From JBQLZQ01 sp052168355 (lineage in GTDB: Bacteria > Pseudomonadota > Alphaproteobacteria > DSM-16000 > Inquilinaceae), in contig JBQLZQ010000030.1 in the NCBI GenBank assembly GCA_052168355.1, forward strand, positions 1-64,000: DNA of 64,000 nt, written 5' to 3'. Shown here in pieces: positions 56,841-64,000 of this stretch (positions within the stretch are counted from its first letter, which is position 1; every line of letters starts with the position of its first letter). The position numbers were made by a program, and so were the translations under genes. The notes under the pieces were generated by a model. It worked only from the letters and a program-made list of their open reading frames with translations, was not told the origin of the DNA and searched no databases.

Positions 56841-58385
56841 TCAGATGCCCGCCGCCCAGTGCTCGGCAATGGCCACCACCGCAGCGTTGATCGGCCCGCT
56901 GGGGATCCGCGGGATGACCGAGGCATCGACAACGAACAGGTTGTCGAGCCCGTTCAGCTTGAGGTCCGGGTCGACCACCGCCGTTGCGTCGCGGCCCATC
57001 CGGCAGGTGCCGCACGGATGGTGATGGGTGGAGGCCGCGCGGGCGAGAAAGGCGTCGATCTGGTCGTCGGATCGTGTCGCCGGTCCGGGCAGAACCTCCG
57101 CGTCCCGCCACCCGTCGAGAGCGGCGTGGTGGCCGACCGCGCGCCCGACACGGAACGCCTTGCGAAACGTCGCGCGGTCCCGCTCGGTTTCCAGATAGCG
57201 CGGGTCGATGATCGGCGGCGTATTGCGGTCCGGTCCGGCGGGCCTGATTTGGCCCCGGCTGGTCGGATGGGTGACGCCGCACAGGATGGTGTAGGCGGAC
57301 CCGTAGGGCGGGGCGGAAAGCCCCGGAGCGACGCTGGGCGCCACCACGCAGGCCAGGACCATGTCCGGGCTGCCGTCAGCCCGCGCCGGGTCGTCGCTGT
57401 GCAAATACATCAGCGATTCCGAGTGCTGCAGCCGGGACGGTGGCACCGGCCTTTTCGACCGGTAGACGGTGCCCAGCGCCAGAAGGTGATCCTGAAGGTT
57501 GGCGCCGATCTCGGGGTTTTCGATCGTACAGTCGATCCCCGCCCGCTTGAGCACGCCGGCGTCGCCGATCCCCGACCGCATCAGGATCAGCGGCGTCGAG
57601 ACGGCGCCTCCGCACAGCACGATGCGGTCGGCGGACATGGTCTGGGTCGTATCGTTGCGCACGGCAAGCACCGCGACCGCCCGGTCTCCGTCGAGCATCA
57701 GACGCTCGATGTCGCACCCCGTAATTAGGGACAGGTTCGGGCGCTCCAGGACATCCGCCGTCAGATAGGCGTCGGCCACGCTGAGCCGCTGGCCGTTCCG
57801 GACGGTCAGGGAATTCGGTGCCGTGCCGGTCAAGGGGCCGCTGTTGTGATCGCGCAGATCCGGAACGTTCAGGGCCCGCCCGGCCGCCATGAAGGCGCGG
57901 GCGACGGGGCTGACCTCGGCTGACGGAAGATGGACGTCGAGCGGTCCGTCGCGCCCCCGCCCGGACGCTTCGAACGCCGTGAATTTCTCGCTGCGCATAA
58001 AGGCCGGAAGAAGCTCGTCATGGGACCAGCGCTCTCCCCCGGCGTCGCTCCAGGCATCGAAGTCGGCGGGATGGCCGCGCACATGCGCCATGGCGTGCAT
58101 GCAGCTCGACCCGCCGACGATGCGGCCCCGCGGCCAGTCATGGACGCGGCCGGCGGTGAACGGTTGAGGCACGGTCCGGTAGGCCCAGTCGAACGGCCGG
58201 CCCTGCAAGGCCGGCCATTTGAGCGGATCCCTGATATCGGGGTCGCTGGGAAAATCGCCGGCTTCCAACAGGCCGACATGGCAGTCCGGGTTTTCGGACA
58301 GCCGGCGGGCAACGACCGATCCGGCCGATCCCGCGCCGACGATCAGAACATCGAAATGCCGGGGCAGGGTGCGTCCCGTTTTCAA
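56841..58385 (-). CDS. GMC-family FAD oxidoreductase
   Basis: A 514-residue flavoprotein of the glucose-methanol-choline family. FAD motifs: FDVLIVGAGSAGSVVARRLS, then LLEAGDFPSD; GGSSCMHAMAHVRG; QRLSVADAYL; IGANLQDHLLALG. The catalytic region ends HHHPCGTCRMGRDATAVVD and SGPINAAVVAIAEHWAAGI. It oxidises an alcohol with FAD, probably linked to the electron-transport chain or oxygen. No ATG exists before residue 90, so the start appears to be TTG 58385, nine bases after the GntR stop. It is co-transcribed with the GntR gene. Confidence 0.9.
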   Translation of the reverse strand: MKTGRTLPRHFDVLIVGAGSAGSVVARRLSENPDCHVGLLEAGDFPSDPDIRDPLKWPALQGRPFDWAYRTVPQPFTAGRVHDWPRGRIVGGSSCMHAMAHVRGHPADFDAWSDAGGERWSHDELLPAFMRSEKFTAFEASGRGRDGPLDVHLPSAEVSPVARAFMAAGRALNVPDLRDHNSGPLTGTAPNSLTVRNGQRLSVADAYLTADVLERPNLSLITGCDIERLMLDGDRAVAVLAVRNDTTQTMSADRIVLCGGAVSTPLILMRSGIGDAGVLKRAGIDCTIENPEIGANLQDHLLALGTVYRSKRPVPPSRLQHSESLMYLHSDDPARADGSPDMVLACVVAPSVAPGLSAPPYGSAYTILCGVTHPTSRGQIRPAGPDRNTPPIIDPRYLETERDRATFRKAFRVGRAVGHHAALDGWRDAEVLPGPATRSDDQIDAFLARAASTHHHPCGTCRMGRDATAVVDPDLKLNGLDNLFVVDASVIPRIPSGPINAAVVAIAEHWAAGI

Positions 58386-58393
58386 ACGGTCTC

Positions 58394-59077
58394 TTACGCC
58401 GCGACGGCGCCGGCGCTCGAACGCTCGGCGATCTGCTTCTGGACCGACAGAAGATGGGCCCGCGTCGCCGTTTCCGCGGCTTCCGGATCGCGCCGTGCGA
58501 TGGCCTCGGCGATCAACCGGTGTTCGGCGTCGCGCTGGGCGATCCGCTTTGGACAGCTGGGAGGGCTGATCTGGGAGAGCCGCACCCGGGGATCGACCCC
58601 GACCTGACGCAGCATCTTGTAGAACTCGCCGGCCAGTTCGTTGCGCGCGCCGCGGACGATGGCCAAGTGAAAGCGAAGATCGACCTCCCCGGACCGCGCG
58701 CCTTCCGGTGTCGTCGCGGCATCGCGGATTTGAGCGATCTCGAAGGCCGATGCCCGCAGCGCCGCAAGACGCGCCAGACCGGGTTCCATCAGAAGCCGCA
58801 GTTCGATGACCTCCAGGGGGTTGGTCACGCGGACCAGCGCCTCGCTGTAGCGGGGGTGCGGTACGGGCGCTCGCCGCGCCGGGGCTGGCATCAGATCGCC
58901 CTTCTGGCGCAGCACCGACAACGCCTTGCGCAGCTGGTGGCGCTTGACGTCGAGAAGGTCGGCCAGCGCCCGCTCCGACGGCAGCTTGGCGCCGTCCTTT
59001 TGCAGCTTCAGGATGGCGGCGACGATCCCGTCGATCCCGCTTGGCGACGCCCCGTCATCCGGATCTGTCAAACTCAT
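58394..59077 (-). CDS. GntR-family regulator, FadR/FCD type
   Basis: A 227-residue regulator. The winged helix is in the first 75 residues (KLPSERALADLLDVKRHQLRKALSVLR, shown here as the region 32-58), and an FCD-type helical ligand domain follows (LRLLMEPGLARLAALRA, VDLRFHLAIVRGARNELAGE). It is coupled to the GMC gene downstream and divergent from the second GMC gene. The 215-base gap upstream carries a long inverted repeat that should be its operator, so it may control both oxidoreductases. Confidence 0.9.
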   Translation of the reverse strand: MSLTDPDDGASPSGIDGIVAAILKLQKDGAKLPSERALADLLDVKRHQLRKALSVLRQKGDLMPAPARRAPVPHPRYSEALVRVTNPLEVIELRLLMEPGLARLAALRASAFEIAQIRDAATTPEGARSGEVDLRFHLAIVRGARNELAGEFYKMLRQVGVDPRVRLSQISPPSCPKRIAQRDAEHRLIAEAIARRDPEAAETATRAHLLSVQKQIAERSSAGAVAA

Positions 59078-59165
59078 ATCGCCTGAATCCCCTGTGGTGC
59101 CGATCTGCCGGCAAGGATCATGGAATTGCCGCGCGGAACCGCGAACCGCACCGGTGTTCCGATTC

Positions 59166-59204
59166 CAACCAACTCAACCAAATTAGCTGGTTCGGAGTTG
59201 GTTG
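59166..59204. promoter_or_regulatory. Nested inverted repeats, likely operator of the GntR regulator
   Basis: CAACCAACTC (59166-59175) and GAGTTGGTTG (59195-59204) are perfect 10-bp arms. Inside them AACCA (59176-59180) and TGGTT (59188-59192) form a second inverted repeat. The TGGTT...AACCA form resembles FadR-type sites. TTGACA (59202-59207) at the edge could be a -35 element for the plus-strand GMC gene. Confidence 0.6.
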
Positions 59205-59292
59205 ACAACACAAGTTAGGCGATGGTTGACTGGTGGCAGCGCCGCCCGCCTGGTGCTCCCGGGCTTGGTCGCCCCACCTGCAAGGATAGGAC

Positions 59293-60921
59293 ATGCCGGC
59301 CGACGAGAGCTTCGATTATGTCGTCGTCGGCGCCGGGTCGGCCGGCTGCGTTCTGGCCCACCGATTGACGGTGGATCCGTCGGTGACCGTCCTGCTGCTC
59401 GAGGCCGGCGGCTGGGATCGGGACCCGATGATCCATGTGCCGTTGGGATGGGGCAAGATCCTGACCGAACGTCGGCACGACTGGATGTATTTCTGCGAGC
59501 CGGAGGCCAATGTCGGGGGGCGCCGGGTCGAATGCGCCCGCGGCAAGGTCATCGGCGGCTGCTCGTCGACCAACGCCATGGCCTATGTGCGGGGCAACCG
59601 GGCCGATTACGACCGCTGGGCGGAGTTCGGGCTTCCCGGCTGGTCCTATGAGAACGTGCTTCCCTATTTCCGCCGGCAGGAGAGCTGGGAGGGCGGTGGC
59701 AACGCCTTCCGGGGCGGCGACGGGCCGGTCAGGACGCAGTTCTGCCGCTACCGCGATCCGCTGATCGACGGCTTCGCCGAGGCCGGCCGCCAGGCGGGCT
59801 TTCCCCAGACCGAGGATTACAACGGCGCCGAGCACGAGGGGTTCGGCCGGCTGCAGATGACCATCGCCAATGGCCGCCGCAACTCGACCGCCACGGCCTA
59901 TCTGCGTCCCGCCCTGCGCCGCCCCAACCTCAAGGTGGTGACCGGGGCGATGGCGACACGGATCCATGTGGCCGAGGGTCGCGCGACGGGACTCGACTAT
60001 CGGCGCGGCGATGGCGGGCACACGGCGGTGGCGCGGCGCGAAGTCATCCTGGCCGGTGGCGTCATCAACACCCCGCAATTGCTCATGCTGTCGGGCATCG
60101 GCGACGGGTCCAGGCTGGCCTCCTTTGGCATCGAAACCAAGGTCCATTCCCCTGGTGTCGGTTTGAATCTGCAGGACCACGTTTCCGTCATTCTGATGTA
60201 CCGCCGTCGCACGCCGGGTCCTTTCTGGCGGATGATGCGGGCCGACCGGATCGCCGTCGATTTCGCCCGAACCTACCTGACGGGACGCGGCTTTTCGGCG
60301 GATGTCCCCGGCGGCGTGGTGGCGTTCCTGAAAAGCGACGTCGACCGGCCCATTCCGGACGTGCAGATCCTGTTCACCGCCGCTCCCCTGGCGTCCTGGC
60401 CCTATTTCCCGCCGTTCAAGAAGCCGTTTGCCGACGGGTTCGCCACGCGCGTCGTGGCGGTTCAGCCGGAAAGCCGGGGGCATGTCACGCTGGCGTCGGC
60501 CGATCCGATGGATGCGCCCCTTATCCACCAGAACTTTCTGTCCTCACCGCGCGACTGGCAGTCGCTGCGAGCCGGGTTCCGGGTGGCGCGGACATTGGCC
60601 GCCCAACCGGCGATGGAGCCGTTCGTCGACCGGGAGTTCCTTCCGGGTCCGGCCTGCGATACCGACGCCGATATCGACGACCATATTCGCAAGACGGCGA
60701 TCACGGTGCATCATCCCGCCGGCACCTGCCGCATGGGGGCCGATACGGGCTCGGTGGTCGATCCCGACCTCAGGGTCCGCGGCGTCGACGCCCTTCGCGT
60801 GGTCGACGCCTCGGTCATGCCCGATCTGGTCAGCGGCAACATCAACGCCGCCGTGATCATGATCGCCGAAAAGGCGTCGGACATGATCCGCGACCGTGGC
60901 GCGCGCAAGGCCATCGCGTGA
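59293..60921 (+). CDS. GMC-family FAD oxidoreductase (choline dehydrogenase-like)
   Basis: A 542-residue flavoprotein. FAD motifs: FDYVVVGAGSAGCVLAHRLT and VLLLEAGGWDRDP; GCSSTNAMAYVRGNRADYD; NTPQLLMLSGIGD; GVGLNLQDHVSV. The catalytic region is ITVHHPAGTCRMGADTGSVVD, with GNINAAVIMIAEKASDMI at the C-terminus. Length and motifs fit choline/alcohol dehydrogenases of Proteobacteria. AAGGATAGG precedes ATG 59293. It is a paralogue of the 56841-58385 protein on the other side of the GntR gene, and the two may oxidise the same or related alcohols. Confidence 0.93.
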   Translation: MPADESFDYVVVGAGSAGCVLAHRLTVDPSVTVLLLEAGGWDRDPMIHVPLGWGKILTERRHDWMYFCEPEANVGGRRVECARGKVIGGCSSTNAMAYVRGNRADYDRWAEFGLPGWSYENVLPYFRRQESWEGGGNAFRGGDGPVRTQFCRYRDPLIDGFAEAGRQAGFPQTEDYNGAEHEGFGRLQMTIANGRRNSTATAYLRPALRRPNLKVVTGAMATRIHVAEGRATGLDYRRGDGGHTAVARREVILAGGVINTPQLLMLSGIGDGSRLASFGIETKVHSPGVGLNLQDHVSVILMYRRRTPGPFWRMMRADRIAVDFARTYLTGRGFSADVPGGVVAFLKSDVDRPIPDVQILFTAAPLASWPYFPPFKKPFADGFATRVVAVQPESRGHVTLASADPMDAPLIHQNFLSSPRDWQSLRAGFRVARTLAAQPAMEPFVDREFLPGPACDTDADIDDHIRKTAITVHHPAGTCRMGADTGSVVDPDLRVRGVDALRVVDASVMPDLVSGNINAAVIMIAEKASDMIRDRGARKAIA

Positions 60922-61213
60922 CCTGAGGCTCCTTTTATTCAACCAGATCGTGTTTGGTTTTATGTGTTTTCGCGGGATCGCAACGATTTCGACGATCGCC
61001 GCCCCCGGCTTCGGATTGTCCGCGCAACGATACAGGTAATTATTATTGTTGAATAAATGAGAGCATTGGATCGACCGGTTGAGGCCGTTCATGGTCGTCG
61101 ACTGTCGAAATCAACGGCGCGCCATGGCGGAAGTTGGGTGTTGCCGTGCGCAACCAGTGTGATACGGTTGAGATGGTTAAAGTGATGGTTCCTTCCAGTG
61201 TGGGGTGGTTGAC
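60922..61213. other. Intergenic region with AT-rich promoter stretch and inverted repeats
   Basis: No gene is supported in these 292 bases. TTTATTCAAC (60934-60943) and GTTGAATAAA (61048-61057) are perfect 10-bp inverted copies 104 bases apart. CAACC (61151-61155) and GGTTG (61166-61170) form a site similar to the core of the operator at 59166-59204. The region should hold the promoter of the cupin gene. Confidence 0.4.
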
Positions 61214-62365
61214 ATGACCGGCGCGCAACTCGCGGACGAGCGGCCCAGCAACAAGAAGGCGGCGCTCAAGGGGCTCTACGACGATCTCCACGCCAAGAAC
61301 ATGTTTCCGTTCTGGGCGACGTCGGATGGGGTCGACCACGATGAAATCAAACAGCTCATGGCGACGCCGAAGGCCATACCGTTCGTCTGGAAATACGCCG
61401 ATATCGAACCGTTGCTGCAGCGCGCGGCCCAGCTGGTCACCATGGACGACAGCGAGCGGCGGTCGCTGATCCTGACCAATCCCGGCCTGGCACCGAAGCG
61501 CGCATCGGTTTCGACCATGTATACGGCCTACCGGCTCAACGATCCCGACGAGATCATGCCGCCGCACAAACATTCGCCCAGCGCCATCCGGTTCGGCCTC
61601 ACCGGCGAAGGCAACTTTACCGGCGTCGAGGGGGAGGACGTGACCTTCGGCCCCGGCGACATGGTGCTGACCCCCAACGATGCGTGGCACAATCACGGGA
61701 CCGTCGGCGGCAAGCAGGCGGTCAACCTCTCGGTGCTCGACCTGCCGCTGGTGGAAACGCTCCACGCGGTCCATTTCGACCACAACTATACCGAAGTGGA
61801 GAACGGCAAGGAGGTTGCCCGCAAGGTCCAGACTGCCCGGTACCCGGCCGATTATTCCCAGCGGGTCTATGGCCAAGGCGGCATGATGCCCCGCTTTGTC
61901 GACCACAAGAGGGGCGGCGGCCTGTCCTCCCCCATGTATGTCTATCGCTGGGAAAGGATGCAGGCGGTGCTCGACGCCCACAGGGATTGGGACGGCGATC
62001 CGCACGAGGGCATCGTCGTCGACTATGTCGATCCGACCACGGGTGGCCCCGTGTTCCAAACCATCAATTTCTTCGTGCAGATGCTGCGCCCGGGCGAAAA
62101 AACCCTTCCCCAGCGCGAAACGGCCAGCCTGTTGCTGGCGCCGTTCCAGGGCAAGGGTCATTCGATCATCGATGGCGAGCGGTACGATTGGGACCGGTTC
62201 GACACGCTGGCGGTCCCCGGCGGCTGCTGGGTGGAGCATGTGAACGGCTCATCCACCGAGCCCGTGGTCTTTTTCGGGGCGACCGACGCTCCGACCCAAA
62301 GGCACCTGCTTCTCTACAAGCGCTTCGGCCGCAACCGGGAAGGGGATCTTCTGCGTCTCGGGTGA
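61214..62365 (+). CDS. Gentisate 1,2-dioxygenase-like bicupin
   Basis: A 383-residue cytoplasmic protein with two cupin domains. The N-terminal cupin carries the metal set His118, His120 (MPPHKHSPSAIRFGLTGEG) and His159 (DAWHNHG), as in ring-cleaving gentisate, salicylate or 1-hydroxy-2-naphthoate dioxygenases. The second cupin (LLAPFQGKGHSIIDGERYDW, VPGGCWVEHVNG) lacks the full ligand set and is probably structural, normal for the family. ATG 61214 was preferred to GTG 61205. It would open an aromatic ring using Fe(II) and oxygen. Neighbouring FAH-family genes at 17-19 kb could process such products, but they are far away. Confidence 0.87.
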   Translation: MTGAQLADERPSNKKAALKGLYDDLHAKNMFPFWATSDGVDHDEIKQLMATPKAIPFVWKYADIEPLLQRAAQLVTMDDSERRSLILTNPGLAPKRASVSTMYTAYRLNDPDEIMPPHKHSPSAIRFGLTGEGNFTGVEGEDVTFGPGDMVLTPNDAWHNHGTVGGKQAVNLSVLDLPLVETLHAVHFDHNYTEVENGKEVARKVQTARYPADYSQRVYGQGGMMPRFVDHKRGGGLSSPMYVYRWERMQAVLDAHRDWDGDPHEGIVVDYVDPTTGGPVFQTINFFVQMLRPGEKTLPQRETASLLLAPFQGKGHSIIDGERYDWDRFDTLAVPGGCWVEHVNGSSTEPVVFFGATDAPTQRHLLLYKRFGRNREGDLLRLG

Positions 62366-62452
62366 GGCGTTCGAAGGGAGACGGTCCCGCGCGGCGATGC
62401 GGGGCCGGCATCGGCACTCTTACGAAATCGTGCACAGGAAGGCACAGGTCAG

Positions 62453-63580
62453 TTGGTTTCAGCGGCGAACACGAAACATATTGGGCATGTCGACTGCCCC
62501 GGCGGTGGACAGGTCTGGATCGACGGCGATATCCTGTATATCGGTCACATGCGTCCGCCCAGCGGCACGACGCTGGTCGACATCTCCGATCCCCGCAACC
62601 CGAAAAAGCTGGCCACCATCGATGTCCCGCCCGGCTGGCACTCGCACAAGGTGCGGGCCAAGGACGGTGTGATGATCGTCAACCACGAACGGTTCGGCGG
62701 TGACGGTCCCGCTGATTTCGGGGGCGGGCTGGCCATCTACGACACCTCGACACCCTCCGCGCCAAGGCCGATCTCGAAATGGATGACCGGCGGCAAGGGT
62801 GTCCACCGGTACGATTACGATGGGCGCTACGCCTATATCTCGCCCACCGCCGACGGCTATGTCGGCAACATCGTGATGATCCTCGATCTCGTCGATCCGG
62901 CCGATCCGGTCGAGGTCGGCCGCTGGTGGATCCCGGGACAATGGACCGGCGGCGGCGAAGACTATCCCTGGCATGACTATGTGCCGCCGCGCTGCCATCA
63001 CCCGCTGCGCATGGGCGATCGGCTGTATGTCAGCTATTGGCACCATGGCCTGTTTATTCTGGACATCTCCGACCTGTCCAGGCCGCGGGCCATCGCCCAC
63101 ATGAACTCCAGCCCCAGCTTTCCCCACCCCACCCACACCTGCCTGCCGATCCCGCAGCCGCTCAAGGGCCGCAAGATCATGGTGGTGGCCGACGAGGACG
63201 TGGCCAAGCTGTGGCCCTCCCCGCCCGCCTTTACCTGGGTCTACGACATCACCAACGAAACCAATCCCATACCCATCTCCACGTTCCAGGTGCCCGGCGT
63301 GGATCCGGACGGCGCGCCGCAGCCGCCGATGACCGGCTGTCATCAGCCGTCGGAGCGGTTCAAGGGAACGGTCATCCCCTTCGCCTGGTTCGCCCAGGGA
63401 TTGCGCCTGGTCGATATCGCCGATCCGTTCGCGCCGCGGGAGGTCGGGCATTTCCTGCCCGACGCCCCGGCCGGCGCCGAGCGCGCATCCTCCAACGACG
63501 TGACCATCGACGATCGCGGGATCGTCTACCTGATCGACCGGATCCGGGGCGTCGACATCATCGAAACCAGCGTCTTGTAA
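62453..63580 (+). CDS. LVIVD-repeat beta-propeller protein
   Basis: A 375-residue protein built of repeats of the type LVDISDPRNPKKLATIDV, LDLVDPADPVEVGRWW, LDISDLSRPRAIAHM and LVDIADPFAPREVGHF, the LVIVD signature, likely forming a beta-propeller. Clusters of His (PPGWHSHK, PRCHHPLRMG, YWHHGLF, FPHPTHTC) might bind metal. No signal peptide is seen, unlike many LVIVD proteins. There is no ATG near the start; TTG 62453 with AGGAAGG upstream is the best candidate. Function unknown; it lies between the dioxygenase and RidA genes. Confidence 0.85.
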   Translation: MVSAANTKHIGHVDCPGGGQVWIDGDILYIGHMRPPSGTTLVDISDPRNPKKLATIDVPPGWHSHKVRAKDGVMIVNHERFGGDGPADFGGGLAIYDTSTPSAPRPISKWMTGGKGVHRYDYDGRYAYISPTADGYVGNIVMILDLVDPADPVEVGRWWIPGQWTGGGEDYPWHDYVPPRCHHPLRMGDRLYVSYWHHGLFILDISDLSRPRAIAHMNSSPSFPHPTHTCLPIPQPLKGRKIMVVADEDVAKLWPSPPAFTWVYDITNETNPIPISTFQVPGVDPDGAPQPPMTGCHQPSERFKGTVIPFAWFAQGLRLVDIADPFAPREVGHFLPDAPAGAERASSNDVTIDDRGIVYLIDRIRGVDIIETSVL

Positions 63581-63593
63581 TCGGGAGCCCGAC

Positions 63594-64000
63594 GTGACCG
63601 ACAAAGTGAAAAAGTCCAAAACCCACTACGCCATCGGCAACAAGAACCCCAACCTGCCGTTCCACCCGGCGGTGCGCGCCGGCGACTATATCTTCGTGTC
63701 GGGCCAGGTGCCGAAAGACGAAAACAACAATATGATCAGCGGCACGATCGAAGAGGAAACGCTGGCCACCCTCGCGACCATCGCGCGGGTCATCGCCCAT
63801 GAGGGCGCGACGCTGTCGGACGTCGTGCGGATCACGACCTACCTCGAGGATACGCGGGACTTCGGTCGCTACAACAGGGCCTTCCTCGAAGGTATCGGCG
63901 ACGCCGTGCTGGCCCGCACCACCGTCGAGGCGCGGGCGGTGATCAACACCAAGATCGAGATGGATGCCATCGTCTACAAACCGCTTCCGGCCGGCAAGTC
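63594..64000 (+). CDS. RidA (YjgF/YER057c/UK114) family protein, partial at window edge
   Basis: The first 135 residues are present and the frame is still open at the window edge. GDYIFVSGQVPKD, VVRITTYLEDTRDFGRYNRAF, ARTTVEARAV (with the conserved Arg that binds the substrate carboxylate) and the acidic IEMDAIVYKP are family features. RidA hydrolyses reactive enamine/imine intermediates to ketones and ammonia; related YjgF proteins act in aromatic and pyrimidine catabolism. GTG 63594 has GGGAG seven bases upstream, and it follows the LVIVD gene by 13 bases. Normal RidA length is about 130, so little is missing or a short tail is added. Confidence 0.9.
   Translation, partial: MTDKVKKSKTHYAIGNKNPNLPFHPAVRAGDYIFVSGQVPKDENNNMISGTIEEETLATLATIARVIAHEGATLSDVVRITTYLEDTRDFGRYNRAFLEGIGDAVLARTTVEARAVINTKIEMDAIVYKPLPAGK

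Overview
This 64 kb window is high-GC DNA that fits an alphaproteobacterial chromosome. The taxon markers are a TrcR/DUF1013 cell-cycle regulator, two short DUF465 (YdcH-like) proteins, an alphaproteobacterial-looking tRNA-Phe, and many 4-bp ATGA start/stop overlaps. I cannot name the genus from sequence alone. No transposase, integrase, phage gene, CRISPR array or rRNA was seen.

Layout. (1) 1-3118 is housekeeping: trcR, a DUF465 gene, 6-phosphofructokinase, a second DUF465 gene and tRNA-Phe(GAA). Everything to the right of the tRNA is accessory catabolism and transport. (2) 3145-9942: a polyamine-type ABC importer with a glutamine-synthetase-like ligase, an N-formylglutamate amidohydrolase-like protein and an isochorismatase-type hydrolase. 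(3) 10214-16878: a dipeptide-type ABC importer and an M24 metallopeptidase. (4) 16909-23375: two fumarylacetoacetate-hydrolase-family proteins around a GntR regulator, a TctC/TctA(B) transporter and an OsmC protein. (5) 23694-30327: a second peptide-type ABC importer with a fused double ATPase, co-translated with an amidohydrolase. (6) 30362-38488: LysR, an L-cysteate sulfo-lyase-like enzyme, a DegT-type aminotransferase, an Asp/Glu-type racemase, a putative sulfate/sulfite exporter and a TRAP importer. (7) 38525-50038: a sugar ABC importer, two Gfo/Idh/MocA dehydrogenases, a large unrecognised 834-residue cytoplasmic protein, a LacI regulator and a CE15-like esterase. (8) 50155-56808: a GntR/UTRA regulator, an ADP-ribosylglycohydrolase-family protein and a PfkB kinase in the order of E. 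coli yegW-yegU-yegV, followed by a second polyamine-type ABC importer. (9) 56841-64000: two GMC oxidoreductases around a GntR regulator, a gentisate-dioxygenase-like cupin, an LVIVD-repeat protein and a RidA-family protein cut by the window edge.

Together the accessory part carries seven uptake systems and one exporter in about 53 kb, each next to the enzymes and usually the regulator that would use its substrate. This is the gene style of an oligotrophic scavenger. The best candidates for undescribed biology are the 834-residue protein with its sugar locus, the yegWUV-like unit wired to an ABC importer, and the cysteate-lyase/racemase/aminotransferase/exporter/TRAP locus. A GAAC-N4-GTTC-like motif recurs upstream of the genes in regions 2 and 3 and suggests shared control by a regulator that is not obvious in the window.
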